17,489 nt of DNA from Flavobacteriales bacterium UBA7690 (lineage in GTDB: Bacteria; Bacteroidota; Bacteroidia; Flavobacteriales_F; PHOS-HE28), in assembly GCA_002482775.1 (NCBI GenBank), contig DLGQ01000096.1, positions 1 to 17,489 of the forward strand. The letters run 5' to 3'. Shown one piece after another: positions 1 through 7,596 of the stretch. A program made the translations under genes and the position numbers. Positions within the stretch are counted from its first letter, which is position 1, and every line of letters begins with the position of its first letter. Below the pieces are notes generated by a model. It did no database searches and was not told the origin of the DNA. It saw only the letters and a list, made by a program, of their open reading frames with translations.

Positions 1-2481
1 GTTGTAACGCGTGATCTCGTTCGGGCCGAGACGCTTCTCGAACTTCATGAACGAGGAATACGGCACCATCTCCCCTTCATCGTTCTTCACGAAGAGACCT
101 TCGAGATCGGAAGGATAGCGACGATACTCCGGTGCTGCTTGCGCATACACCTTGAAAAAGCGGCCGAAGCGGATGAAGCCCTGTTCATAGGTGCTGCCGA
201 TGAGGATGTTCAAGTTCTCCACCGCCTTGCCAATGGACACCCCTTTCTGCATGGCCACCTGGTTGTCGATGATCATCTCGTACTGCGGGAAATTGGCCGC
301 GTAGAAGGTGAAGAGGCCCGTGAGTTCCTTGCGCTTCGCGAGTGCGGCCATGAAATCGTTGTTGATGCGCTCGAACTCGTGGTAGTCGGTACCGTTGGTC
401 TTGTCCAGCATGCGCAACGAGAAGCCATCGGAGCTACCGAACCCAGGAACGGCGGGTGGTTCGAAGTACTCGATCACCGCACCGAGGTCCTTCGTCCGGT
501 GCTCCAGTTCCTCCATCACCTCATGCACGTTCTTGTCGCGATCGTGCCACGGTTTCAGGTCGATGAGGCAGGTGCCCGCGTTGGATCCGCGGCCTTCGGT
601 CATGATCTCGTACCCCGCCAACGACGATACCGACGCGATCTCCGGGATCTCCGCGCATATCTTCTGCAGGTCTTGCGCAACTTCGTTGGTGGTCTCCAAC
701 GTCGAACCCGGCGGCGTTTGGATGATGGCGTAGATGGTGCCTTGGTCCTCGCTGGGGATGAAACCCGCAGGCAACACTTTATCGGTTACATAGATGCCCA
801 CGCAGAACGCACCCAGTAGGCCGAAGGTGACGAGCCGTCGTGCAACTGTCCTGTTCAAGATAGCGATGTAACGACCCGTGATCTTCTCGAAGCCGCGGTT
901 GAACGAATCGATGAAGCGATCCATGAGCGACTTCTTCCGGCCACCGTGCGCGCCTGGCCCGGCCCCCGAGCCGGGATGCGGTTTCAGGATCATTGCGCAC
1001 AACACCGGCGTAAGTGTGAGCGCCACGATGGCCGAGAGGATGATGGAGCCGGCCATGGTGATCGAGAACTGTCGGTAGAACACGCCCACCGGGCCGGTCA
1101 TGAACGAGATGGGGATGAACACGGACACCATAACCAGCGTGATCGCGATGATGGCACCACCGATCTCGCCCATCACTTCCTTCACCGCTGCATACGGCGT
1201 GAGGTGATGCTTCTCTTGCATCTTGGCGTGGACCGCTTCCACCACCACGATCGCATCATCCACCACGATGCCGATAGCCAGCACCAAGGCAAACAGTGTG
1301 ATCAGGTTGATCGACAGGTCGAACAACTGCATGATGAAGAAGGCACCGATCAACGAGACCGGTACGGCGATGATCGGGATCAAGGTGGATCGCCAATCAC
1401 CCAGGAAGAGGAAGACCACCAGCGCCACAAGGATGAACGCATCGCGCAACGTGTGCAGCACCTGTTCCATAGAAGCATCCAGGAACGTGGACACATCGTA
1501 GCTCACCTTGTACTCGATGCCCGGAGGCATGAACTCGGCTTGTTCCTTCAGCTTCGCCTTCACCTGTTCGATCACCTCGCTGGCGTTGCTACCGAGCGTT
1601 TGTTTCAATACGATGGAGGCCGACGGTTTGCCATCGAGGTTGGAGTAGATGTCGAAGAACTCACTGCCCAGTTCCACCTCGGCGATGTCCTTCAACTTGA
1701 TCATCTCCCCTTCCTCGTTGGCGCGGATGATGATGTTCGCATACTGCTCCGGTTCGTTGTACTGGCCTTGGTAGATCAGCACATATTCCAGCGATTGTGC
1801 GTTGATCCCGGAACTCTGTCCAAGACGTCCGGGTCGTGCGATCAAGCTCTGCTCCTCCATCGCCTTCATCACCTCTTCCGCAGAGATGTTGTAGGCCCGC
1901 ATGCGATCGGGTTTCATCCAGATGCGCATGGCGTACTTGCGGCTACCGAGGATCTGCGCCTGCGCCACACCGGGTATCCGTTGGATCTCGGGGATCAGTG
2001 TGGTGAACGCATAGTTGTAGAGGAAGAGCTCATCCGCATCCTCGCCGTTGCCGTAGAGGTTCACGTACATGAGCATGCTCGGCTGCACGGGTGTGATGAT
2101 GACACCTTCGCGCTGCACGAGCAGTGGCAGGTTGGGCATCACCTGGTCCACACGCGTCTTCACGCGCACTACGGCCTCGTTGGGATCGGTGCCCGGCTCG
2201 AAGATCACGCGGATGGTGCCCTCGCCGGCGCTGGTGGCATCACTGGCGATGTAGCGCATGCCCTGCACACCGTTGATCGCCGTTTCCAGTTGGATGATGG
2301 TGCTCTTCGTGAGCACGTCCGCACTGGAGCCGGGATAGGCAATGAAGATGTTCACCGTGGTGGGCGCTATCTCCGGGAATTGTGCGGTGGGTAAGCGTTC
2401 AATGGACAACAGTCCCATGAACACGATGAGCACCGAGATGACGATGGCCAGTACCGGCCGTTGGATGAAGTTCCTGAACAT
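1..2481 (-). CDS. RND efflux transporter permease subunit (HAE1/AcrB-like), C-terminus cut by window edge
   Basis: Reading the minus strand from the ATG at 2481 gives 827 uninterrupted codons up to the window edge, so roughly the last fifth of a usual ~1,030-1,060 residue RND pump is missing. The N-terminus (MFRNFIQRPVLAIVISVLIV) is a typical RND first transmembrane helix. It is followed by periplasmic porter segments with a conserved YPGSSADVL-type stretch. The TM4 signature GIVVDDAIVVVEA carries the paired proton-relay aspartates D408 and D409, equivalent to AcrB D407/D408. The following helices contain the usual ISFMTGPVG and LTPVLCAM blocks. The family forms inner-membrane trimers that use proton motive force to export drugs, dyes, bile salts or other amphiphiles through an adaptor and a TolC-like channel. 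The adaptor gene lies immediately upstream (19 bp gap), so the two are co-transcribed. A TolC partner, if present, would be beyond the left edge. Substrate cannot be told from sequence. Family assignment is very secure. Confidence 0.95.
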   Translation of the reverse strand, partial: MFRNFIQRPVLAIVISVLIVFMGLLSIERLPTAQFPEIAPTTVNIFIAYPGSSADVLTKSTIIQLETAINGVQGMRYIASDATSAGEGTIRVIFEPGTDPNEAVVRVKTRVDQVMPNLPLLVQREGVIITPVQPSMLMYVNLYGNGEDADELFLYNYAFTTLIPEIQRIPGVAQAQILGSRKYAMRIWMKPDRMRAYNISAEEVMKAMEEQSLIARPGRLGQSSGINAQSLEYVLIYQGQYNEPEQYANIIIRANEEGEMIKLKDIAEVELGSEFFDIYSNLDGKPSASIVLKQTLGSNASEVIEQVKAKLKEQAEFMPPGIEYKVSYDVSTFLDASMEQVLHTLRDAFILVALVVFLFLGDWRSTLIPIIAVPVSLIGAFFIMQLFDLSINLITLFALVLAIGIVVDDAIVVVEAVHAKMQEKHHLTPYAAVKEVMGEIGGAIIAITLVMVSVFIPISFMTGPVGVFYRQFSITMAGSIILSAIVALTLTPVLCAMILKPHPGSGAGPGAHGGRKKSLMDRFIDSFNRGFEKITGRYIAILNRTVARRLVTFGLLGAFCVGIYVTDKVLPAGFIPSEDQGTIYAIIQTPPGSTLETTNEVAQDLQKICAEIPEIASVSSLAGYEIMTEGRGSNAGTCLIDLKPWHDRDKNVHEVMEELEHRTKDLGAVIEYFEPPAVPGFGSSDGFSLRMLDKTNGTDYHEFERINNDFMAALAKRKELTGLFTFYAANFPQYEMIIDNQVAMQKGVSIGKAVENLNILIGSTYEQGFIRFGRFFKVYAQAAPEYRRYPSDLEGLFVKNDEGEMVPYSSFMKFEKRLGPNEITRYN

Positions 2482-2500
2482 GGTTCGCAGTGTTGACCGA

Positions 2501-3646
2501 TCACTCGGCGTAAAGACCCAAGTGATCCACGATGGAATCCGGTGTCACGAACGTGTAGTCCACTTTCGCCTTGTCCTTCACTTTGCGCAAGCCTTCCAAC
2601 AGGAACCTATCGTCCTTTTTCAAACCATCCGTTACCACGAAGAGATGCTGTAGTTCAGGACCTACCTCGATGCGCGTGCTGTGCAACACACTGTCGGCAC
2701 CGATCACATACACGTAGCGATGGTCCAGCACTTCGAACGTGGCCTTCTGCGGGATGATCAGCACATCCTTCAGGCGCGACGTCATCTGGATATTGCCCGT
2801 CTGTCCGTGGCGCAATAACCGTTGCGGATTCGGGAACGTGGCACGGAAGGCGATGTTCCCCGTGGTGTTGTTGAAGTCGGACTCGATCGCCGTGATCTCC
2901 CCCGGCTGATCGAAGATCTCGCCGTTGGCCATCACCAGTTTCACCTTCGTGCCTTGTCCAGCCAACGCGCTTTTCTGATAGGCGATGTACTCCGTTTCCG
3001 GCACATTGAAGTACACCCACATCGCGTTGTTGTCCGAGAGTTCGGTGAGCAGATCGCCATCGTCCACCATACTTCCCTTCCGCACATGCAATCGCCCCAT
3101 GATGCCATCGAACGGCGCCCTCACTTCCGTGAAGCCGAGGTGTGCGTTGGCCATGCTCAATTCAGCCTTGGCCTTGGTCCAACGTGCCTTCGCCAATGCA
3201 AGCTCGTTCGGCGATACCACATTGCTATCGGCCAGCGCCTTGGTATTGTTGTACTCGATCTCCGCGAACTCGGCTTCGGCCTTCGCCTTGTCCACTTCGG
3301 CTTGGTATAGCACGGGTTGGATGCGGAACATCAACTGGCCTTCCTTCACGTGCTGGCCTTCATCCACGAGGATCGCTTGCAGATACCCTTCTTCCAACGC
3401 GCGTAGTTCGATGTGCTGCTCGGAATGGATCTGGCACACATAGTCGTGTTGCACGACCGTGTCTTTCAGCAACGGGGTGGTAGCAGGATACCGACCGTGT
3501 TCATGTCCTTCGTGGTCTTCGTCGTGGTGGCCGCTACAACTAGTCAACACCAGGACGGCAAGGCTTAGCCCGGCGATCAAGGGCGTGGTGGACCGCGCTG
3601 ATAGGGCGCGGAGGGCGGGATGCGAAATGGCTTTTGAACGATGCAT
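2501..3646 (-). CDS. RND efflux periplasmic adaptor (membrane fusion protein), lipoprotein
   Basis: This 381-residue adaptor bridges the inner-membrane RND pump and an outer-membrane channel. The chosen start (ATG at 3646) gives a short basic N-terminus, a hydrophobic segment (about 21-35) and a lipobox LTSC with the lipidation Cys at residue 37. An in-frame ATG at 3709 would add 21 unlikely residues. After the Cys comes a histidine/acid-rich linker (HHDEDHEGHEH, residues 40-50). Next is a biotinyl-lipoyl-like half (LRALEEGYLQAILVDEGQHV), an alpha-hairpin rich in Ala/Lys/Glu, and the second lipoyl half (FTEVRAPFDGIMGRLHVRKG). Beta-barrel and membrane-proximal domains end at the C-terminus. 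The gene lies 19 bp upstream of the permease gene on the same strand, the usual MFP-RND order. No clear Shine-Dalgarno is seen, as is normal for Bacteroidota. The His-rich linker could bind metal, but nothing else points to a metal exporter. Confidence 0.94.
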   Translation of the reverse strand: MHRSKAISHPALRALSARSTTPLIAGLSLAVLVLTSCSGHHDEDHEGHEHGRYPATTPLLKDTVVQHDYVCQIHSEQHIELRALEEGYLQAILVDEGQHVKEGQLMFRIQPVLYQAEVDKAKAEAEFAEIEYNNTKALADSNVVSPNELALAKARWTKAKAELSMANAHLGFTEVRAPFDGIMGRLHVRKGSMVDDGDLLTELSDNNAMWVYFNVPETEYIAYQKSALAGQGTKVKLVMANGEIFDQPGEITAIESDFNNTTGNIAFRATFPNPQRLLRHGQTGNIQMTSRLKDVLIIPQKATFEVLDHRYVYVIGADSVLHSTRIEVGPELQHLFVVTDGLKKDDRFLLEGLRKVKDKAKVDYTFVTPDSIVDHLGLYAE

Positions 3647-3810
3647 GGATCTGCGCGTGTGCTCGAACGGAATGGGGACTGGAACAGGAGGATCGGCGCA
3701 GCACCGCATAGGTGTGGCCTGGGTGACGCCATCCCGTTCTGCACGGACGAAGGCATCAGCGGGGGCTTGGAGCGCACCGCTTCGCCGGACGAAGCCGGAC
3801 GAGCAAAGGA

Positions 3811-4128
3811 TCAGGGCGCGGAGGGATGCAGCCCGGCGACGGGGAGCAACGACAGACCGACTCTGTCAAGATCCGCATGGAGGAAGGCCGATCCACATTC
3901 ATGGTCGAACCATCCGCAGAGCTGCCGGGCATGCGCGGATGTAGGTTCGATCGCGCTATCGCCATCCCCAGGAGAAATCTCTTCCTCCGGCGCTTCTAGA
4001 GGAATAGGGCATTCATCCAGGACCATGGCGGCCTGGTCGGCGCGCAGTGCGATGGGGAAAAGGAACTGAAAGCCGAGCACGAGGAGACACGCCAACAGCA
4101 TGGTCCTGGAACTGCCTTTCGCCTTCAT
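3811..4128 (-). CDS. hypothetical small exported or membrane-anchored protein
   Basis: A 105-residue reading frame starts at ATG 4128; an in-frame ATG at 4140 would add four residues. It has a basic N-terminus (MKAKGSSR) followed by a clear hydrophobic stretch (TMLLACLLVLGFQFLFPIAL), which could be a signal peptide or a single membrane anchor. The rest is acidic with a few Cys residues (DECPIP, LCGW, HECGS) and no family I recognise. It lies 164 bp upstream of the adaptor gene on the same strand. Small secreted proteins of unknown role do sit next to efflux operons in Bacteroidota, so it may be the first gene of this unit. Overlapping frames on both strands are also open in this GC-rich stretch, so coding status is uncertain. 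The support is the good start and the signal-like helix. Confidence 0.45.
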   Translation of the reverse strand: MKAKGSSRTMLLACLLVLGFQFLFPIALRADQAAMVLDECPIPLEAPEEEISPGDGDSAIEPTSAHARQLCGWFDHECGSAFLHADLDRVGLSLLPVAGLHPSAP

Positions 4129-4268
4129 GGTCGGGAACATCCGGGTGCGAACGTAGGCCAGGGGTGGAACGGGGCAGTAGGAATTAACACATCCTTATAC
4201 AATTGGTCCGTCGCGCAGAACCCGGCGGACATGGTCCTGAGCGGGGAAAGCGCGGCCCTCAGGTCCCC

Positions 4269-4276
4269 TACCTTTG
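4269..4276 (+). promoter_or_regulatory. putative Bacteroidota -7 promoter element (TACCTTTG) for the NifU-family gene
   Basis: TACCTTTG matches the Bacteroidota housekeeping -7 consensus TAnnTTTG exactly and lies 35 bp before the ATG at 4312. Transcription would start near 4283 and leave a short leader. I see no good TTG at the expected -33 position, so this is a partial match. The CTTTG part also forms one arm of a 6-bp inverted repeat (CCTTTG 4271-4276, CAAAGG 4284-4289). The rest of the divergent intergenic region (4129-4268) shows no convincing promoter for the leftward genes. Confidence 0.35.
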
Positions 4277-4311
4277 TCACCAGCAAAGGGCTGTTGCCCT
4301 CCATCCTCCAA

Positions 4312-4926
4312 ATGTCCGAACTCACCAAGCTCCCCCCTATCAGTCTCTATGCCGAAAGCACCCCGAACCCTCTTACGATGCGGTACGTGAGCAGCCGAAT
4401 GCTGGTGCAGGATGGTCGCCTGTTGGAATTCCGTGGGCCGCAAGAACCGGTGGGCGTATCGCCGTTGGCGGAGAAGATCTTCAACCTGCCCTTCGTCACA
4501 GGCGTTTTCATCAGCAGCAACTTCATCACCGTTACGCGCAACAACAGCGTGGACTGGGACCTGGTGAACCTGGAGCTGCGGGAATACATCATGGAATACC
4601 TCAACACGGACGGCCGCGTGGTGTATGAAGATGCTCCCGCACAAGCCTTGGCCGATGCCAACGAGCGCGCTAGTACGCACGCCGAAGCGAAGAGCCCGGA
4701 AGACGAGAAGATCATCCGCGTGTTGGAAGAATACATCCGTCCTGCTGTGGAAGGTGATGGTGGCCATATCGCGTTCAAGAGTTTCGAGGATGGCCTGGTC
4801 ACGGTATCGCTGCGCGGCTCGTGCAGCGGTTGCCCAAGCAGCATGATCACGCTGAAACAAGGCATCGAGAATCTGCTGAAGCACGAGGTGCCGGGGGTGC
4901 GGGAAGTGGTGGCGGAGGAGCTTTAG
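4312..4926 (+). CDS. NifU-family (Nfu-type) iron-sulfur cluster scaffold/carrier protein
   Basis: The 204-residue protein has two parts. Residues about 10-100 form an Nfu N-terminal domain (YAESTPNPLTMRYV, then SPLAEKIFNLPFVTGVFISSNFI). Residues about 130-204 form a NifU C-terminal domain with EYIRPAVEGDGGHI and the cluster-binding motif CSGC (C171 and C174). Proteins of this kind hold a [4Fe-4S] cluster bridged across a dimer and pass it to target enzymes in the cytoplasm. The start at 4312 is chosen because homology begins just after MSELTK; an upstream ATG at 4231 would add 27 unrelated residues. The linker (about 105-130) is Ala-rich and probably flexible. The gene stands alone, divergent from the efflux unit and followed by a hairpin. 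No other Fe-S assembly genes are in the window. Confidence 0.95.
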   Translation: MSELTKLPPISLYAESTPNPLTMRYVSSRMLVQDGRLLEFRGPQEPVGVSPLAEKIFNLPFVTGVFISSNFITVTRNNSVDWDLVNLELREYIMEYLNTDGRVVYEDAPAQALADANERASTHAEAKSPEDEKIIRVLEEYIRPAVEGDGGHIAFKSFEDGLVTVSLRGSCSGCPSSMITLKQGIENLLKHEVPGVREVVAEEL

Positions 4927-4942
4927 GACATGTGCCCATGTG

Positions 4943-4973
4943 TCCCGCATTCCGCAAAATGGCGGATGCGGGA
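4943..4973 (+). terminator. strong stem-loop after the NifU-family gene, probable transcript end
   Basis: Just 16 nt after the stop codon, TCCCGCAT and CCGC (4943-4955, with T4951 bulged) pair with GCGG and ATGCGGGA (4962-4973) around a six-base loop (AAAATG). This gives about 12 base pairs, mostly G-C. There is no run of T after it, so it is either a 3' stabilising hairpin or a terminator of imperfect form. CATGTG occurs at 4929, 4937 and 4981, flanking the hairpin. The remaining intergenic sequence to 5172 shows no gene and no convincing promoter. Confidence 0.55.
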
Positions 4974-5172
4974 ATGTGTTCATGTGGACATTGAACACCT
5001 CCTTGGGGCCGCTCAGGTCGTATTGAAGTTCTAGGTTCAGTGGTTGGTGGTTGATCTTTCATTACCTACTTGGCGTGCTGTACGAACGGTAGACCAGCCA
5101 CTGAATACGAGCCATTCCTGATCTTCTTATGCAATCGTGCTCCCGCGTTCATCCTAAAGGAAACACACGACG

Positions 5173-5907
5173 ATGCGCTACACGATGCTACTTCTGACCG
5201 CGCTGCTCGGGGCGGGTGCCTTCGGGCAGAACCTGGGCGAGATAAGGGGGCGGGTACTGGACCCTGATGGCCAGCCGCTCTTCCTAGCCAACGTCTACAC
5301 TAAAGTTGCCGGTGAACTGGTGGGCACTACTACCGACATGGATGGCAAATTCGTGTTGAAGCCGCTTCCTCCGGGGAAGAACGGCATCACCATCTCCTTC
5401 GCGGGGTTCAAGACCAAGGAAATGTCGGGTGTTGAAGTGGTGCCGGATCGGGCCACGTACCTGGACGACCAGCGTATGGCCTACATCGACGCGATCGGCG
5501 AAGTGGAGATCATCGGCTACAAACGCAAGCTGATCGACCGCGACGACCCTAGCCGCATGAGCTTGCTCGCTTCCGAATTCGAAGATGATCCCACACGGAA
5601 GAACCCGATCCAGTTCATAAGCAAGAACTTCGCCGGTGTGACAGCAGCACCCAACGGCGACGGCCTCTACTTCCGCGGCTCGCGCACGGAGAACACGGCG
5701 ACGTACTTGGACGGTATCAAGATCCCGGGTTCTGTGCCGAACATCCCACCCAGCGCGATCAGCAGCATTTCGGTGTACACCGGTGGACTACCCGCACGTT
5801 ACGGTGATGTGACCGGCGGAGTGATCGTGATCGAAACGAAGAGCTACGCCGAGGTGTATGAAGAGCGCCGCCGCATGAATTTGGCAAGCGACCGAATGGA
5901 CCAATGA
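5173..5907 (+). CDS. TonB-receptor plug protein without a beta-barrel, with carboxypeptidase-like regulatory domain
   Basis: The 244-residue protein has a signal peptide (about 1-18, ending GAGAFG/QN). A carboxypeptidase-like regulatory (CarboxypepD_reg) domain spans about 20-95 (GRVLDPDGQPLFLANVYT, TTTDMDGKFVLKPLPPG). A TonB-dependent receptor plug domain spans about 128-224, with the signature pieces YFRGSRTENTATYLDGI, SSISVYTGGLPARYGDVTGG and VIVIETKS. Normal TonB receptors continue with a 22-strand barrel of about 500-700 residues. Here translation stops 20 residues after the plug, and the sigma factor begins 3 bp later, so no barrel remnant exists. The protein should reach the periplasm or outer-membrane face. 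With a sigma factor and an anti-sigma-like protein downstream it may be a signalling or docking component, or a plug supplied in trans; this role is inference. Domain calls are secure. Confidence 0.92.
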   Translation: MRYTMLLLTALLGAGAFGQNLGEIRGRVLDPDGQPLFLANVYTKVAGELVGTTTDMDGKFVLKPLPPGKNGITISFAGFKTKEMSGVEVVPDRATYLDDQRMAYIDAIGEVEIIGYKRKLIDRDDPSRMSLLASEFEDDPTRKNPIQFISKNFAGVTAAPNGDGLYFRGSRTENTATYLDGIKIPGSVPNIPPSAISSISVYTGGLPARYGDVTGGVIVIETKSYAEVYEERRRMNLASDRMDQ

Positions 5908-5910
5908 AAC

Positions 5911-6480
5911 ATGTTCCTGCGCCGCAAGACCATAGCCGTACACACCGATGAGGATCTGGTGCGTCTCCTGCGGGAGGGGCACCGGTCCGCGTTGGGCGAC
6001 CTGTGGGACCGGTATGCGGAACTGCTCTACGGCGTGGGCATGAAGTATTTGAAAGACACCGAACGCAGCAAGGACGAAGTGGTGGAACTCTTCGCGGGAT
6101 TGAAAGACCTGGTGGTGAAACACGAGATCCAACGGTTCCGGCCGTGGGTGCACACGGTGATGCGCAACCGTTGCCTGCATCTGTTGCGCAAGCATGATCG
6201 CACCAGCGACATCAGCGACGAGTTGCACATCACGGAACCGGACGATGAAAGCGCTTTGCACGAGGCCACCTTGCAGCAGTTGGAACAAGCCATCACGCAG
6301 CTGAACGCGGAACAACGTATGTGTATCCAACTGTTCCATTTGGAACGCGGCAGCTACCAGCAAGTGGCCGACCGCACAGGCTACACCGTGGAGCAGGTGC
6401 GCAGCCATTTGCAGAACGGACGCCGCAACCTCCGCATCATCCTTCAAAACAGACAGCACCATGCGCAGCGCAATGCCTGA
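5911..6480 (+). CDS. ECF-type RNA polymerase sigma-70 factor
   Basis: The 189-residue protein has the two domains of extracytoplasmic-function sigma factors. Region 2 spans about 13-95 (DEDLVRLLREGHRSALGDLW, then FRPWVHTVMRNRCLHLLRKH). Region 4 spans about 122-178, with a helix-turn-helix in GSYQQVADRTGYTVEQVRSH. It would direct core RNA polymerase to a small regulon. Region 2 is somewhat divergent: the usual EDLVQETF-like segment reads SKDEVVELFAGL, which is seen in many Bacteroidota ECF proteins. The start lies 3 bp after the plug gene stop, and the end overlaps the next gene, so the three are translationally linked. The next gene is a probable membrane anti-sigma factor. Target promoters cannot be deduced here. 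Confidence 0.95.
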   Translation: MFLRRKTIAVHTDEDLVRLLREGHRSALGDLWDRYAELLYGVGMKYLKDTERSKDEVVELFAGLKDLVVKHEIQRFRPWVHTVMRNRCLHLLRKHDRTSDISDELHITEPDDESALHEATLQQLEQAITQLNAEQRMCIQLFHLERGSYQQVADRTGYTVEQVRSHLQNGRRNLRIILQNRQHHAQRNA

Positions 6481-7567
6481 TCACTTCAAGCCAAGCAGCG
6501 CTCTTTCAGCGGAAACGTTGAAAGCCTATGTTGACGGTCGCCTGGAAGCCGATGCCGCACACGACGTGGAACTGCACTTGGAGGCTGACCCGTTGTTGCG
6601 CGACGCGGTAGAAGGATTGCGCATGTCGGGAGCGATGGCCGGTCTGCCTTCACTGGCTTCGCACAAACCCAAAGGAAGCAGCACCACATGGGCCGCGTGG
6701 ATACTTACCGCCATCGTGGTCGCTACAGCAGGTACGGTGTTCTACTTCGCCCAGCGCGACACCGCCCAACAAGCCAGCACACCACAGCAACAAGAAGGAT
6801 CCGCCATCGTCCTGCCCATGGACACCTTGGCTCCGTTCACCCTTGAAGCGGCCGAGATCGCAGCAGCGGTGGAGATCCCCGAGAGCTTGCACATCGGACA
6901 TGCCAGCACGGAACGCCATGCATTGGCAGCGGCCTCCAACTTGATCACGCGAGCAGATAGCGTGATCCGCACCAGCATCGACCCTGTCCACCCGCGCACG
7001 GTCGTTGTTCGTGACACGATCTCCAAGCCGGGAGCCGCACCCGCGCGTCGGGAACGCACATCGTTGCAGCTGGTCTATCTGCACGACCTGAAACTGGTGC
7101 ATCCGAAAGAGCTGTATGGTCGATCACCTTTCGTTCATGCCATGCCCACCGGCGTTGATGCACGCTTCTCTTCCGCAGCGGACCAACAGGCCGCCCAGGC
7201 GCAGGAACGGCGGATGGCCTACCTCACGTTCATGGACGAGGCGCTGGAGAAATTCGTCCACAACGACCACCGTGGAGCGTTGGAAGAGTTGCAATTCGTA
7301 CTTGATCAATATCCGCAGGATGTGAACGCGTTGTTCTATGCCGGGTTGTGTTGCTACAACTTGGGGTTGAACGAATACGCCGAGCGCTTCTTCCACCGTG
7401 CTGCTACACATCCGGTGCAGGTCTTCGACGAGGAAGCGGAATGGTACCATGCATTGGCGATGGAGCGTCTCGGAGGCAAGTCCGATGCCCAAGCGATCTT
7501 CCAGCGCATCGCCAACTCAGGCGGCTTCTATGCCCAGCGTGCTTCTGCTCGGCTCGGTACACACTAG
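6473..7567 (+). CDS. anti-sigma-factor-like single-TM protein with periplasmic TPR region
   Basis: Translation from ATG 6473 overlaps the sigma-factor stop by 8 bp (ATGCCTGA) and gives 364 residues; an ATG at 6461 is also possible. Residues about 10-50 match the cytoplasmic anti-sigma-like segment of many Bacteroidota proteins (LKAYVDGRLEADAAHDVELH, then DPLLRDAVEGL). In this segment the zinc ligands of zf-HC2 anti-sigma factors are absent (no Cys). One transmembrane helix follows (about 73-92, WAAWILTAIVVATAGTVFYF), then a low-complexity linker. The C-terminal half is helical, with TPR-like units at about 245-360 (ALEELQFVLDQYPQDVNALF, YAGLCCYNLGLNEYAERFF). The position after an ECF gene, the orientation and the topology suggest that it holds the sigma factor at the membrane and senses something with the TPR part. 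The sensing partner could be the plug protein. That interaction is inferred. Confidence 0.82.
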   Translation: MPDHFKPSSALSAETLKAYVDGRLEADAAHDVELHLEADPLLRDAVEGLRMSGAMAGLPSLASHKPKGSSTTWAAWILTAIVVATAGTVFYFAQRDTAQQASTPQQQEGSAIVLPMDTLAPFTLEAAEIAAAVEIPESLHIGHASTERHALAAASNLITRADSVIRTSIDPVHPRTVVVRDTISKPGAAPARRERTSLQLVYLHDLKLVHPKELYGRSPFVHAMPTGVDARFSSAADQQAAQAQERRMAYLTFMDEALEKFVHNDHRGALEELQFVLDQYPQDVNALFYAGLCCYNLGLNEYAERFFHRAATHPVQVFDEEAEWYHALAMERLGGKSDAQAIFQRIANSGGFYAQRASARLGTH

Positions 7568-7596
7568 AACGTGTTACTACCTTGGCGGTACGTTCC

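Noticed and set aside
139..819. 226-codon open frame on the plus strand
   Set aside because: Also antisense to the RND permease; composition is shadow-like and no motif is present.
946..2394. 482-codon open frame on the plus strand
   Set aside because: It is antisense to the RND permease, whose 827-codon minus-strand frame has unmistakable family motifs. The plus frame is His/Arg/Asp-rich without any domain, a shadow of GC-rich coding sequence.
3641..4069. 142-codon open frame on the plus strand opposite the small exported protein
   Set aside because: No signal, motif or plausible composition; it overlaps the start of the adaptor gene in antisense.
5788..6462. 224-codon open frame on the minus strand
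   Set aside because: Antisense to the plug end and the ECF sigma factor, both well supported.
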